A stretch of 64,000 nucleotides of DNA, taken from contig NKYR01000046.1 of assembly GCA_003184365.1 (NCBI GenBank), positions 1 through 64,000 on the forward strand. The letters are read 5' to 3'. Below are positions 20,181 to 30,796 of this stretch, piece by piece. The position numbers and the translations under genes are program-made. Below the pieces are notes generated by a model. The model was not told where the DNA came from, searched no databases, and saw only the letters and a program-made list of their open reading frames with translations. Every line of letters begins with the position of its first letter. The first letter of the stretch is position 1. The DNA is from Evernia prunastri. Lineage: Eukaryota > Ascomycota > Lecanoromycetes > Lecanorales > Parmeliaceae.

Positions 20181-23100
20181 ATGTTAGGAGCTTCATTTCT
20201 TCCAGCTCGTTTACGCCATGAGCACGATCAACCAGCGCTGTCGAATCCAGGCTACCTGAATCGGCAAATCACACAAATACTCCAGAGCGTCGCCCGTGCT
20301 GCTTTTACGCATCCTATGTACACCATTTTCACTGTGGCGATACTGGCAAGTACATCATACCACGGTCTCTTGGAAGGAAGCCTTTTCGGCCACACAAAAC
20401 TAGGCAAAGATGCGGCTGGCACGGATCTTGCTTCGCTCGTGGAGGGCGGTCGACGGTTACGACTCGGGGAAGAAACATCGTGGAAATGGCAGTCCGACAA
20501 CGGGGTCTCGGGGGACCAGAGTTCGGTACGCTGAGCCCGTAATAATCTTAATTGAACTTCGCTAATACATCTTTAGGGAGCCCATCACACGATGGTCATG
20601 ACATTGGTGTTTCCCGACTCTCTTTCGAATTCTTCCCCAAGGACTGCCCCATTGGCTGCTCAGGTCTCCATACCTACCAATAGCTCAGTGATCAATCTGC
20701 CGACGACGTGGAATCCGCTGTCTCCAATTTCGCAAGACACGACCTTGGCTTTCGCAGTCCCATCCAATGAGGCTTCAGATTTTCTAGCGTCTGTTCAAGA
20801 AATATCACATATACCGGGCTTGGAAAGAGAAGAGGAAGATTATGATGGTGGGGCGGCACAGAAGCCGAACACGTGGGTTGTCAAAGCACCCAAATATGGA
20901 CATCATCCTGCCCAGGCTACGATGGGCGTTTCAGCTGCCAACACGTGGACAAGCTTTGTAGACCTCATAAAGGTATTGTTGGTGATAGTCGCTGTGTCTT
21001 TTCATGCTAATAAGCGTAGAATGCAGAGTCGCTCGACATCATCATCATGGTCATTGGGTACCTAGCTATGCATTTGACATTTGTTTCACTATTCATGTCG
21101 ATGCGACACATGGGCTCGAACTTTTGGCTCGCAACCTCGGTCCTGCTTTCTTCTGTGTTTGCATTCCTTTTCGGCCTCGGTATGACCAACCAGCTCGGGG
21201 TACCCATCAACTTTGTATTGCTGTCGGAAGGGTTACCATTCCTGGTCGTCACCATCGGCTTTGAGAAACCTATCATACTCACGAAGGCCGTTCTTTCGGC
21301 TTCATTAAGCTCGCGAGGGCAGGGCGTACGACAAGACTCGGATATCTCAAGAACCGCCAGCTCTTCGCAGACCATTCAATCATCACTTCAAGTAGCCGTG
21401 CAGGAGAAAGGCTTCGCAATAATCCGAGATTACTGCGTAGAACTCGCCATTCTCATTGCTGGTTCTGCATCGGGTGTCCAGGGCGGTTTGACCCAATTTT
21501 GCTTCTTAGCCGCTTGGATATTGGTGTTTGACTGCTTACTACTCTTCACCTTTTATACCGCTATCCTCAGCGTCAAGTTGGAGATTAACCGTATCAAACG
21601 CCATGTGGCTCTAAGCAGAGCTCTGCAAGAAGATGGAATCAGCAAACGCGTTGCCGAGAATGTCGCCTCAAATGACGAGTTAGCAAGGAACAGAATCCAG
21701 AGTGTTGGATACAATGGCAATGGTGTTAGCGACGTGTTCGGTAACGGTAAAAAAGCGCGTGACAGCAGTATCCCGAAATTCAAGGTCATCATGGTCGGCG
21801 GGTTCCTTTTCATCAACGCCTTAAATCTGGGCACCATGCCTTTTCGAGCACGCAGCAGGAAGGCAGCGCCTACGTCTGTCTCTGGACTATCTAATGTGCT
21901 TACATCACCTTCCATGGATCCTTTCAAGGTAGCCCAAAACGGCCTCGATCTACTCTACAATGAAGCTCTAGAGGGCAACCATTCCATCACTATCACCGTT
22001 CTACCTCCAATCAAGTATGAAGTTCAATCATCTCAAGCAGGCGTGGACGGCGAGAACATCAGTGGCTCGCTGTTTGACGCGGAATATACCGACCACTTTT
22101 TGGACTACGTCGTTGGTGGGAGGGTGGTTGGAGGTGTGCTTAGCAGCCTGGAAGATCCAGTCGTGAGCAAGTGGATTATTGTAACATTGACCGTGAGCCT
22201 TGTACTCAATGGCTACCTGTTCAACGCCGCTCGATGGAGCATTAAAGAACCTCGAGCTACTAAGGAAGATCGCCGTGAAGAACATGTCTCAGAAACAGTC
22301 AAGAATAGAACTATGCCGGGCCATGAAAGGCTACCAGCAGTCGACACAAGTTTGCCGGATGCCACCAGCCATGCTTCTAAGCCCAACGGATTCATCGACA
22401 TTGAAGCTACTCAAGCCTCAGAGTCCAGGGACCCCGCAGAATGCGAGCAGATGGTTAAGAACCGTCAAGCGGCTTATCTCAACGACCATGAGCTGAATGA
22501 TTTGACTGTCCGGGGCAAGATTCCAGGATATGCACTCGAGAAGACGTTAGAAAATTCCGATGTTATGACCAGGCTTGCTTCCTTGACACGAGCTGTCAAA
22601 ATTCGGCGAACATTGGTATCAAGAACCCCTGCGACAGTAGAGAACTCTGGCCAATTGGAAAAATCGAAGCTACCGTACCAAGACTACAATTACGAGAACG
22701 TCCATGGCGCGTGCTGTGAAAACGTCATCGGATACATGCCGGTACCAGTTGGGGTTGCGGGCCCAATGGTCATTGACGGGAAGTCTTACTATCTGCCGAT
22801 GGCAACGACCGAAGGGGTCCTTGTTGCTAGTACAAACCGAGGTTGCAAGGCCATCAACGCTGCTGGGGGGGCAATCACTGTTCTTACTGGCGATGGCATG
22901 ACAAGAGGCCCTTGCGTTGGCTTCCAAACATTGAGCAGAGCAGGCGCTGCCAAGCTTTGGCTGGATTCCGAAGACGGTCAAAAAAACATGAAAAAGGCGT
23001 TCAACTCGACCAGCCGATTTGCTCGCTTGCAGTCGATGAAGACAGCCCTAGCCGGTACTTACCTTTACATTAGGTTCAAAACAACCACGGGCGATGCGAT

Positions 23101-24056
23101 GGGAATGAACATGATCTCCAAAGGAGTCGAATGCGCCTTGGCCGTTATGAGGGAAGAGAGCGGGTTTGATGATATGTCCATCATCTCCGTATCAGGGAAC
23201 TATTGCACCGACAAAAAGCCAGCTGCCATCAACTGGATCGATGGCAGAGGTAAGAGCGTCGTTGCAGAGGCTATCATCCCTGGAGAGGTCGTTCGAAGTG
23301 TCTTGAAGAGTGACGTCAATGCGCTGGTTGAATTGAACACGAGCAAGAATCTGATTGGAAGTGCTATGGCCGGTAGTATTGGGGGTTTCAATGCACATGC
23401 AGCAAACATTGTCACTGCGATATTCCTGGCCACTGGCCAAGATCCCGCACAGAACGTTGAGAGCAGTCACTGTATAACGGTCATGAAAAAGTAAATGTCC
23501 AGTCTTAACAGCCATTGCAAAGTTCTCGCTAACAGTCACCAGTTATAACGGCAATCTTCAGATATCCGTCTCAATGCCTTGTATCGAAGTCGGAACCATT
23601 GGCGGTGGTACAGTCCTCGAACCGCAAAGCGCTTGCCTCGACCTACTCGGCGTCAGAGGAGCTCATCCGACTCACCCTGGAGAAAACGCGCGGAAGCTAG
23701 CGAGAGTTGTAGCTGCCAGTGTCCTTGCCGGAGAACTCAGTCTCTGCAGTGCTCTTGCGGCAGGCCATCTGGTCAGAGCACACATGGCACATAACAGGAG
23801 TCAAGTGCCAACCAGGTCGACCACGCCTGTATCTGCTGCCCTGAGCGCGGCACCCAACAAAGCGCAAGCAGCGGAAGGGTTGTCCATGACTACTAGTGCG
23901 CGAGGACCCCTGGCATCGAACTCTTCCACCCCTGGTAAAAACGGGTCAGATGAAGGATTAAGCATGACTGCGGCGACGCCAACGTCTGGTGCCCTGAGTG
24001 CCGCGGCGGGCAAAGGCCACGTAGTTGAGGGGTTGACGATGACACCTCAAACCTGA
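20181..24056 (+). CDS. hmg1: 3-hydroxy-3-methylglutaryl-CoA reductase
   Basis: Four exons (20181-20525, 20577-20972, 21020-23490, 23543-24056) encode 1241 residues. The N-terminal half is membrane-embedded and contains the sterol-sensing region (DIIIMVIGYLAMHLTFVSLF through VTIGFEKPI). The catalytic domain has ENVIGYMPVPVGVAGPM, TTEGVLVASTNRGCKAI, GDAMGMNMISKG, the catalytic Lys in DKKPAAINW, and the late EVGTIGGGTVL and AAGHLVRAH segments. It reduces HMG-CoA to mevalonate with NADPH in the ER, the committed step to ergosterol and other isoprenoids. The C-terminal 80 residues carry three spaced copies of an EGLSMT-like element. Sterol feedback through the membrane domain is known for the family. 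The gene appears complete and functional. Confidence 0.97.
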
Positions 24057-24981
24057 TGTTTTGTTTTCCGATGACAAACATTGGACAAACACATCCAGCT
24101 TACGATTGTATATATACTCGCTGTGGACTTGGCGAATTTTGGCATTTGCATTCTCTTCTTCGTACTTCCGTTGCATTTGCAGCTATGGCTTTTAGAGCAG
24201 TGCGTTGCTATCATTAGACTTTTGATCACACTGCTTGGCACCCACGATTCATACACAGCAATTACAAGGCATATGAAAACAATCAATCAATCTCAGCATA
24301 GCAGAAAGCAGTAAGAACACATATAATAAGTTGGATTAAAGCTGCTTCGTCCATCCTTGCCCCTGGTGCTGATGCTGAAGAAGAGTACCTTAGCTTGGCG
24401 CAACAGTACCGTAATAATGATGATGATGTAAGCAGCTCCACATCTCTGCGAGAGCCCCAGCAGCCCCTGACAGGCATACTTTCAACATCATCACTTCTCC
24501 ACCTTGACGCACCCTTCTCCACATCTTTTCCCATCAGGAGCCAGTCATACTCGAATAAAAATAATACATCTAGTACTATTGATATCATATATCATCATAC
24601 CCTTTACCCTTGACCCTTTACACCCTGCAGATACTGATTTCAGTAGCACTGCAGCGGCCAGTATATGCGACTGAGTACCGGCATACGTCTGTATACGAGT
24701 ACCTGTACCTATTGCCCCTACACCAATCCCATCCTGAACCAGCGTCAGCAATCAGCAACAAGTCATCATCCACCTGAGGTATAAGCGTTGGAGTTTCCTC
24801 TCTTGGACTTAGTGCCGGTCCGCACGTCAAAATAACCCAAGGGGAAAAGGTTCGCCAGTCATCATATCATCATTTCATCATTTCATCATAAACTATTAAT
24901 ATTCACAAATACGACTAACTTATTAACTTAATAATATTCTCACACAATTTCTGCGTAACCAAATTGCCCCACCTACGGATA
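24057..24981. other. Intergenic, HMG-CoA reductase to cyclophilin
   Basis: No gene. There is a low-complexity ATC-rich stretch at about 24858-24890. The region just upstream of 24982 is AT-rich and pyrimidine-rich, as expected for a leader. Confidence 0.5.
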
Positions 24982-25892
24982 ATGGCGCTAAGGATTTCAA
25001 CCCCACCATTCTCAACGTTGTTTTCAAACACCCCTCGATCCCTCACACGGACAACTCACTCTCTTCTTCTTCATCATCACCACCATCATCTCAGACCATC
25101 AACCCGAACTTTCTCCACATCTCCAGCAAACATGACCGTCAAAGTCTTCTTCGATGTCTCCTGGAAGGGACCTGTCCTTGATGCCAGTTCGCGTCCAACT
25201 AACGACATCAAAGGTAAGGCAACATTGCTGCCCCACCTTTCGCCATTGAATCACATCTCTTCATCATGCTGGCCTCGCCGCATAGAACAATGGCTAACCT
25301 CAATATAGACCAGACCGGCCGTATCAACTTCAATCTTTACGATGATGTTACTCCCAAGACCGCTGAGAACTTCCGTGCCCTGTGCACCGGTGAGAAGGGC
25401 TTCGGCTACAGTGGCTCCAAGTTCCATCGGGTGATCCCTCAGTTTATGCTTCAGGGCGGTGACTTCACCCGTGGCAATGTCAGTTTCCACACCGCCCGCA
25501 TCCCACAGCGGCATGAAGATAGCTGACTTCTTCATGTAGGGCACTGGTGGCAAGTCTATCTACGGCGAGAAGTTCGCAGATGAAAATTTCACCAAGAAGC
25601 ACACCGTTCCTGGTCTCCTGTCAATGGCAAACGCTGGCCCCAACACGTGAGCACTACCTTCATTCTATGTACCATTCAGCCTTCGCTGACTCCTCTGTCT
25701 CTGCACAGCAACGGATCCCAATTTTTCATCACCACCGTTGTCACCGGCTGGTTGGACGGCAAGCACGTCGTCTTCGGCGAAGTCGCGGATAAGGAGTCAC
25801 TGAAGGTTGTCAAAGCCATTGAAGCTGTTGGCAGCACGTCCGGCAAGGTCCAACACGGGGACGTTACCATCACGAAGGCCGGTCAGCAGTAG
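24982..25892 (+). CDS. Cyclophilin-type peptidyl-prolyl isomerase with a mitochondrial-type leader
   Basis: Four exons (24982-25213, 25309-25478, 25540-25646, 25709-25892) give 230 residues. The first 50 residues are Arg/Ser/Thr-rich without acids (MALRISTPPFSTLFSNTPRS), include six consecutive His, and end TRTFSTSPAN, typical of a mitochondrial presequence. The cyclophilin core has FHRVIPQFMLQGGDFT with the catalytic Arg, NGSQFFITT, and WLDGKHVVFGEV with the cyclosporin-contact Trp. It catalyses proline isomerisation during protein folding. A second ATG (MTVKVFFDVSW) right after the leader would give a cytosolic form from the same gene, as known for Neurospora cyclophilin; this is likely but not shown here. 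Confidence 0.95.
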
Positions 25893-26067
25893 ACACGAAG
25901 ACTACAATTGAGTCGTTTTTCGGCAATGCTATGAAGGCTTGAAAGAATCGACATTTACTGCAGACAAAAGCGAGCTCCAACATCAAGCAATAAAAATATT
26001 TACACCACTCATAAAACCCTTCACACATACCCTTTTTTCGACATTTTATTCTGCTATGTTTTTGGGT

Positions 26068-26916
26068 TCAGCTAACCACACTTTGTAAAAACCTCTTCCC
26101 TTGCCGTCTGACCACTGCATCCAATATCTCCCTAACTTGCTTACACCCATCCACCCCAACCGCTAGCATCCCCTCCAACCGACCCACCTGCACTCTACTC
26201 TCCATCACTAGCACGCTGACCCTCTCCCCAGCTCCCAACGTTCCCACCGTCAGCCACGGTAACTCTTGCTCCTCCATTCCATTTAGATCTAACAGTGGAT
26301 CGGAGCTCTCAGTCCCTGATTGTGGGGTTGTAAGGCCAGATGTGCAAGCGACGATGTAATCACTCATTGGGACGCCTGCATCGATTAGAGCGAGAGTGGC
26401 AGCGTTGAGACAGGCAGCGAGGAGAGAACCGTCTTGCGAAAGAATGTGAAGACTAATGGTTATGGTGGAGTGGGGATACAAGTGTGTGAAGAGAGTGCTC
26501 TGGAATGCCGAAGCAATTGTATTTTGCATTTCTGTCGTTCGCCTGTTCACCGTCAGCCATTCTCCCGTTCTCCTAAACCCTTCCTCCCAATGGCGGGTTC
26601 GAAGGGAAAAGACAACATACTTATCACCCCTTCCCCTTCCCCCGGCCCTCCTGTCCACCCCACTGAATCCCCCAAGTCCAATCTCCACCGTTACGACCGC
26701 ATTGTCTCTCTCCGCGCCCTCTCTCCTCGACGCCCCGCGTACTTCTGCAGGGCCGGCAATCGTGCATATGACTTTCGTATTCCCCATCTCCAGATATGAG
26801 CTCCCGTCCGCGGAGGCCTGTGTCGATATCTGCGCGTGCAGCCTGCGCAGTTCGTTCCAGCGCCGGCCGTCGAGCCGGAGAAGCGCGAGGTGGTAGGTGG
26901 ACGTATCGAGGGGCAT
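26068..26916 (-). CDS. RRP41: Exosome complex subunit Rrp41 (Ski6), RNase PH family
   Basis: This starts MPLDTSTYHLALLRLDGRRW and follows the Rrp41 pattern: LHAQISTQASADGSSYLEMG, KVICTIAGPAE, GFSGVDRR, TTEMQNTIASAFQS, HPHSTITISLH-like and DGSLLAACLNAATLALIDAG. An intron at 26543-26620 (78 bp, GTATGT..ACAG) separates GRGDK from RTTEMQ. It is a multiple of three without a stop, so the unspliced frame is also open, but its 26 residues interrupt a conserved block. Spliced length is 256 residues. The protein is one of six RNase PH-like ring subunits of the RNA exosome in nucleus and cytoplasm. It is convergent with the cyclophilin (175 bp) and divergent from the SNF2 gene (218 bp). Confidence 0.94.
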   Translation of the reverse strand: MPLDTSTYHLALLRLDGRRWNELRRLHAQISTQASADGSSYLEMGNTKVICTIAGPAEVRGASRREGAERDNAVVTVEIGLGGFSGVDRRAGGRGRGDKYVVFSLRTRHWEEGFRRTGEWLTVNRRTTEMQNTIASAFQSTLFTHLYPHSTITISLHILSQDGSLLAACLNAATLALIDAGVPMSDYIVACTSGLTTPQSGTESSDPLLDLNGMEEQELPWLTVGTLGAGERVSVLVMESRVQVGRLEGMLAVGVDGCKQVREILDAVVRRQGKRFLQSVVS

Positions 26917-27134
26917 TGTGGAAAGGAGTAGCTATTGGTTTGCGGATCGTTCTTCGAGAGGTAGAGAGTAGTCTTGAATTTGAGATTCGGATACGTAAAG
27001 GTAATTTCAATGGCGACCTAAAGAGGTGTTATTATTGTAATTCGTAAAGTGTTGAATTTTGCGGAGCTGCTTGCGGAGCTCTGTGACGCGAATTTCACCC
27101 CGCGTCGCTCTCAATTCTATCTTCACCACCAGCT

Positions 27135-30100
27135 ATGGACGACTTGGATGAGATGAATGTCGCGACCGACAGTGATGATGATCTTGACATCACACAATCT
27201 GTGCAAAAAGATCTTGGCCACGAAGATTACATCAAAAGTGTGCCTCTATTCCCCACCCACGTCTTCAGCTGCGGACTGACAACCCCCTGCCCCCAGGAGT
27301 CGTACACACCCAAACCCGAGATGCATCCTCAGCAGCCGAAGATTATGATTCCGCCGCTCCCGCGCGAATGCGAGACGCGCCCCACGATGGTGAGAAAGTC
27401 GACTGGTCCGAAGACGACGACTCCAACGCGTACGAGAAATCCAAGGCCCGCAAATCTAACAAGCGCAAGGCAGCAGCAGCCAGTACTCGAAAGGCCAAAG
27501 CCATCGAGAAAGAGAAAGACGTAGTCGGCAAGAAACAGAGAAAGATTACCAAAGATGGCAAAGTCAAGAATGAAAAGGAGAAACAATGGGGCGACGAGAC
27601 GGACGATGATCAGCTGATGGAGTACACTCTACCCGACTACCTGCAAAACAGGAGAGCTAGATTTGATAGGAGGACGGAGAAGTTGCAAGCAGCAAGGTTA
27701 AAATTGCCTCCGAAGTACGATGATATCGAATTCTCAGATGACGAGAGGCTGGAAGAGCTGAACGAGAGGCCTGATTTTCCTCGAGGGACACCAGCGGCTC
27801 CGTACAAGGACAAGCAGCTGCCGAGGTCATTGGGCCTGATACCGGCGCCCATTGCACAGTGGTTACGAGATTACCAGGTCGAGGGGACAGCGTTCTTGCA
27901 TGCGCTGTTTGTGTATCAGACTGGCGGGATACTGGGAGATGATATGGGTCTTGGGAAGACGGTGCAAGTGATTGCGTTCCTGACCGCTGCGTTCGGAAAG
28001 ACGGCGGATGAGAGAGATGCAAAGCGCATGCGGAAGATGAGGCGGGCTGACGTGCCGTGGTATCCGAAAGCTCTAGTGGTGTGTCCGGGGACGTTGATCG
28101 AGAATTGGAAGGACGAATTAAAGAGATGGGGTTGGTGGCATGTGGATGTCTACCATGCAGATACAAAGGAGGCGGCCCTGGAGGCTGCGGCGAAGGGGAG
28201 GCTGGAGATCATGATCACGACGTATACGACTTACAGGATGAACAAGAGCGCGATCAATATGGTGGACTGGGATGTTGTGATTGCTGATGAGTGCCATCAG
28301 CTCAAGGGAAGGAATTCGGAGACTACGCAGTCCATGAATGAGATCAATGCTTTGTGCAGGATCGGGCTCACGGGGACTGCTATTCAGAACTCCTATGACG
28401 AACTGTGGACGCTGCTGAATTGGACGAACCCAGGAAAATTTGGACCGATATCGACTTGGAAGCAGAGTATCAGTATACCACTTAAAATGGGTCAATCCCA
28501 TGACGCTACGGTCCATCAGCTTAGTAAAGCTCGAAAAACCGCCAAAGCTCTGGTCGAGAATCTGCTTCCTCAGTTCTTCCTACGGCGAATGAAGACGTTG
28601 ATAGCGGACCAGCTCCCCAAGAAGAGTGATCGGGTAGTATTTTGTCCCTTGACCGATACCCAAGCGGACGCGTACGAGAATTGCATCGACAGCGACGTCA
28701 TCAGATACATCAAAGAATCCACCCTCGATTGCAACTGCGACTCTGGCAAGAAGCAAGGTTGGTGCTGCCAGCAATTCCTCCCTGGCGGCGGAAAGTGGCA
28801 ATCCTACGTCTTCCCAGCAGTGGCCTACCTCCAAAAGCTCTCCAACCACCTCGCAATCCTCATCCCTCAATCCACCGACCCCAAAGAAAAACAAGACAAA
28901 GATCTGGAAATGCTCCAGGTCGCCGTCCCCAACCGGTGGCGCGATCTGTACGGCAGCCGCGATTCGATCCTCAATTACTCCAATCCCGAGTTCTGTGGTA
29001 AATGGAAGATACTCAAGAAGCTACTGCGCTTCTGGCACGGCAATGGCGACAAGGTGCTCGTCTTCACCCACAGCGTGCGTCTCTTGAAGATGCTTCAGAT
29101 GCTCTTCCAACACACCACCTACAATGTCTCCTATCTCGACGGCGCCATGAAATACGAAGACCGCGCCAAGACCGTCGACGACTTCAACAGCGACCCTGAT
29201 CAGTTCGTCTTCCTCATCTCCACAAAAGCAGGCGGCGTAGGCCTCAACATCACATCCGCGAACAAAGTCGTCGTCGTGGACCCGAATTGGAACCCAGCGT
29301 ACGATCTCCAAGCCCAAGACCGCGCCTACCGCATCGGCCAAGTCCGCGACGTCGAAGTCTTCCGTCTCGTCAGCGCCGGCACGATCGAGGAGATCGTCTA
29401 CGCGAGGCAGATCTACAAGCAGCAGCAGGCGAACATCGGCTACACCGCCAGCACCGAACGGCGCTACTTCAAAGGCGTGCAGGAGAACAAAGACCAAAAG
29501 GGCGAAATCTTCGGCCTCGCCAACCTCTTCTCCTTCAACAACGAAAACCTCGTCCTCCGGGACGTCATCAACAAAACCAACGTCGCCGAATCCAAAGCCG
29601 GCGTCACCATCATCGGCGTCGACCTCGACAACCCAAACGACAGGGAAGCGGGCGACGACGACCCTCTCCTCCCCTCCGACCGCGACGAACCGGACCACGA
29701 GAACAAAGCCATGTCCCAACTCGCCGCCCTCATCGTCGACGAGGCGGAAGAAGCGGCCGGCAAGACCGCGAAGCGGCGCAAGATCTCCGGCGAGGGCAAG
29801 AAGAGCGACCCCGTGCAGGCCATCCTGGCCCACGCGGGCGTCGAGTACACGCACGAGAACTCCGAGGTCGTCGGCTCCTCCAAGGTCGAAGCGTCCCTCT
29901 CCCGCCGCGCGCAGGAGGCGGGCAATGACGTCGACATGGGCGATCGGAAGATCTTCGCCAGCTCCCAATCCCAGCAGCGGCTCCGCGGCATCAAACGTCG
30001 ACGGGACGCGATTCTCAACGACGACGACAACAACGGCGGGGACGGCGGGGACGGCGTCATCGACCTCGACGCTCCTCTTTCGCCTTCTGCTTCCGAGGAG

Positions 30101-30343
30101 GGCGAAGAAGACGGCGGCGACGGCGACGGTGGGGAGATCAAGTGGCGCTATCATCCCCCGCCGGAGGTCATGCGGAGGCAGCTGTGCACCATGGCCCGGA
30201 CGTTTGGGTTCGCGGACGCGGTGGAGTTCGCACTGGTCGTGGAGGGGTGGACGCAGGCGCAGCGGAGGGAGTGTTTGGAGACGTTTTACCGGGGGAGGAG
30301 GAGGGGGTTGGCGTTGGATGGGGGTGGGGGTGGGGGTGGGTAG
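27135..30343 (+). CDS. SNF2-family DNA-dependent ATPase, ERCC6L2-like
   Basis: Two exons (27135-27237 and 27297-30343) encode 1049 residues. An acidic N terminus and a Lys-rich linker precede the helicase core: RDYQVEGTAFL, Walker A DDMGLGKTVQ, motif Ia VVCPGTLIENW, motif II DECHQLKGRNS (DECH rather than DEAH), motif III LTGTAIQNSYDELW, then in the second lobe VLVFTHSVRLLKML, STKAGGVGLN and QAQDRAYRIGQVRDVEVFRL. A Cys-rich insert (CNCDSGKKQGWCCQQF) lies between the lobes. After the core come RRYFKGVQ and an acidic tail, then WRYHPPPEVMRRQLCTMART near the end. This layout fits the ERCC6L2/Rad26-like group linked to DNA repair. The tail ends in eight Gly encoded by a G-rich tract. Exact subfamily is moderately sure. 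Confidence 0.9.
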
Positions 30344-30412
30344 GGGAGGGGAGGGGAGGGGGGTTTGGGAGTGGGTAGGGGATTGGGGGTGGACAGGGGA
30401 GGGGGGGAAGGT
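30320..30412 (+). repeat. G-run tract at the end of the SNF2 gene
   Basis: More than eight runs of three to six G, separated by one or two T or A bases, span the last codons and the stop codon region. On the coding strand and in the mRNA this could fold into G-quadruplexes. Confidence 0.7.
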
Positions 30413-30796
30413 TTGATGGGGTGAACGGGATAGATAGACAGGTGGATTGGTTGGTTGGTTGTGTGGATGTGCTTTTGCTTCAATTTTGGCCTTTTGGAAA
30501 CACTTGTGAGCGAGGCGTCGGATGGTGGGGAGCGCGACGGACGGTAGATACCCCCAAAAGCAAAAGCGGATTTGAGCAGAGACGGTGGAGTTCACAGGCA
30601 TGAAAGATGCATGTATCCTTCGGGAAGGGATTGAGTATGCAGAGGGTATATATGCCTTCATTCCCCCATGCTCATTCATTGTACATGTCGCAAGCATTGT
30701 ACATATCGCAAAGCCACACAGTAGTACATTTTTCAACCAAATCCCCACCACGACCGCCCAACCGAACCTGTCCGCACCCACACCATTATCAAACCC
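30344..30796. other. Intergenic, SNF2 gene to NCS1 permease (convergent)
   Basis: Shared 3' flank of two convergent genes. Apart from the G-rich start nothing distinctive is seen. Confidence 0.5.

Noticed and set aside
1..24056. A statin-like cluster in which HMG-CoA reductase serves as self-resistance gene beside an HR-PKS
   Set aside because: The reductase is about 18 kb from the PKS with photolyase, ribosomal protein eS21 and an unrelated gene family between, and it looks like the ordinary housekeeping enzyme.
29021..30781. A 586-codon minus-strand open frame
   Set aside because: It lies exactly antisense to the well-supported SNF2 gene, in a region of strong third-position C bias, which creates open antisense frames.
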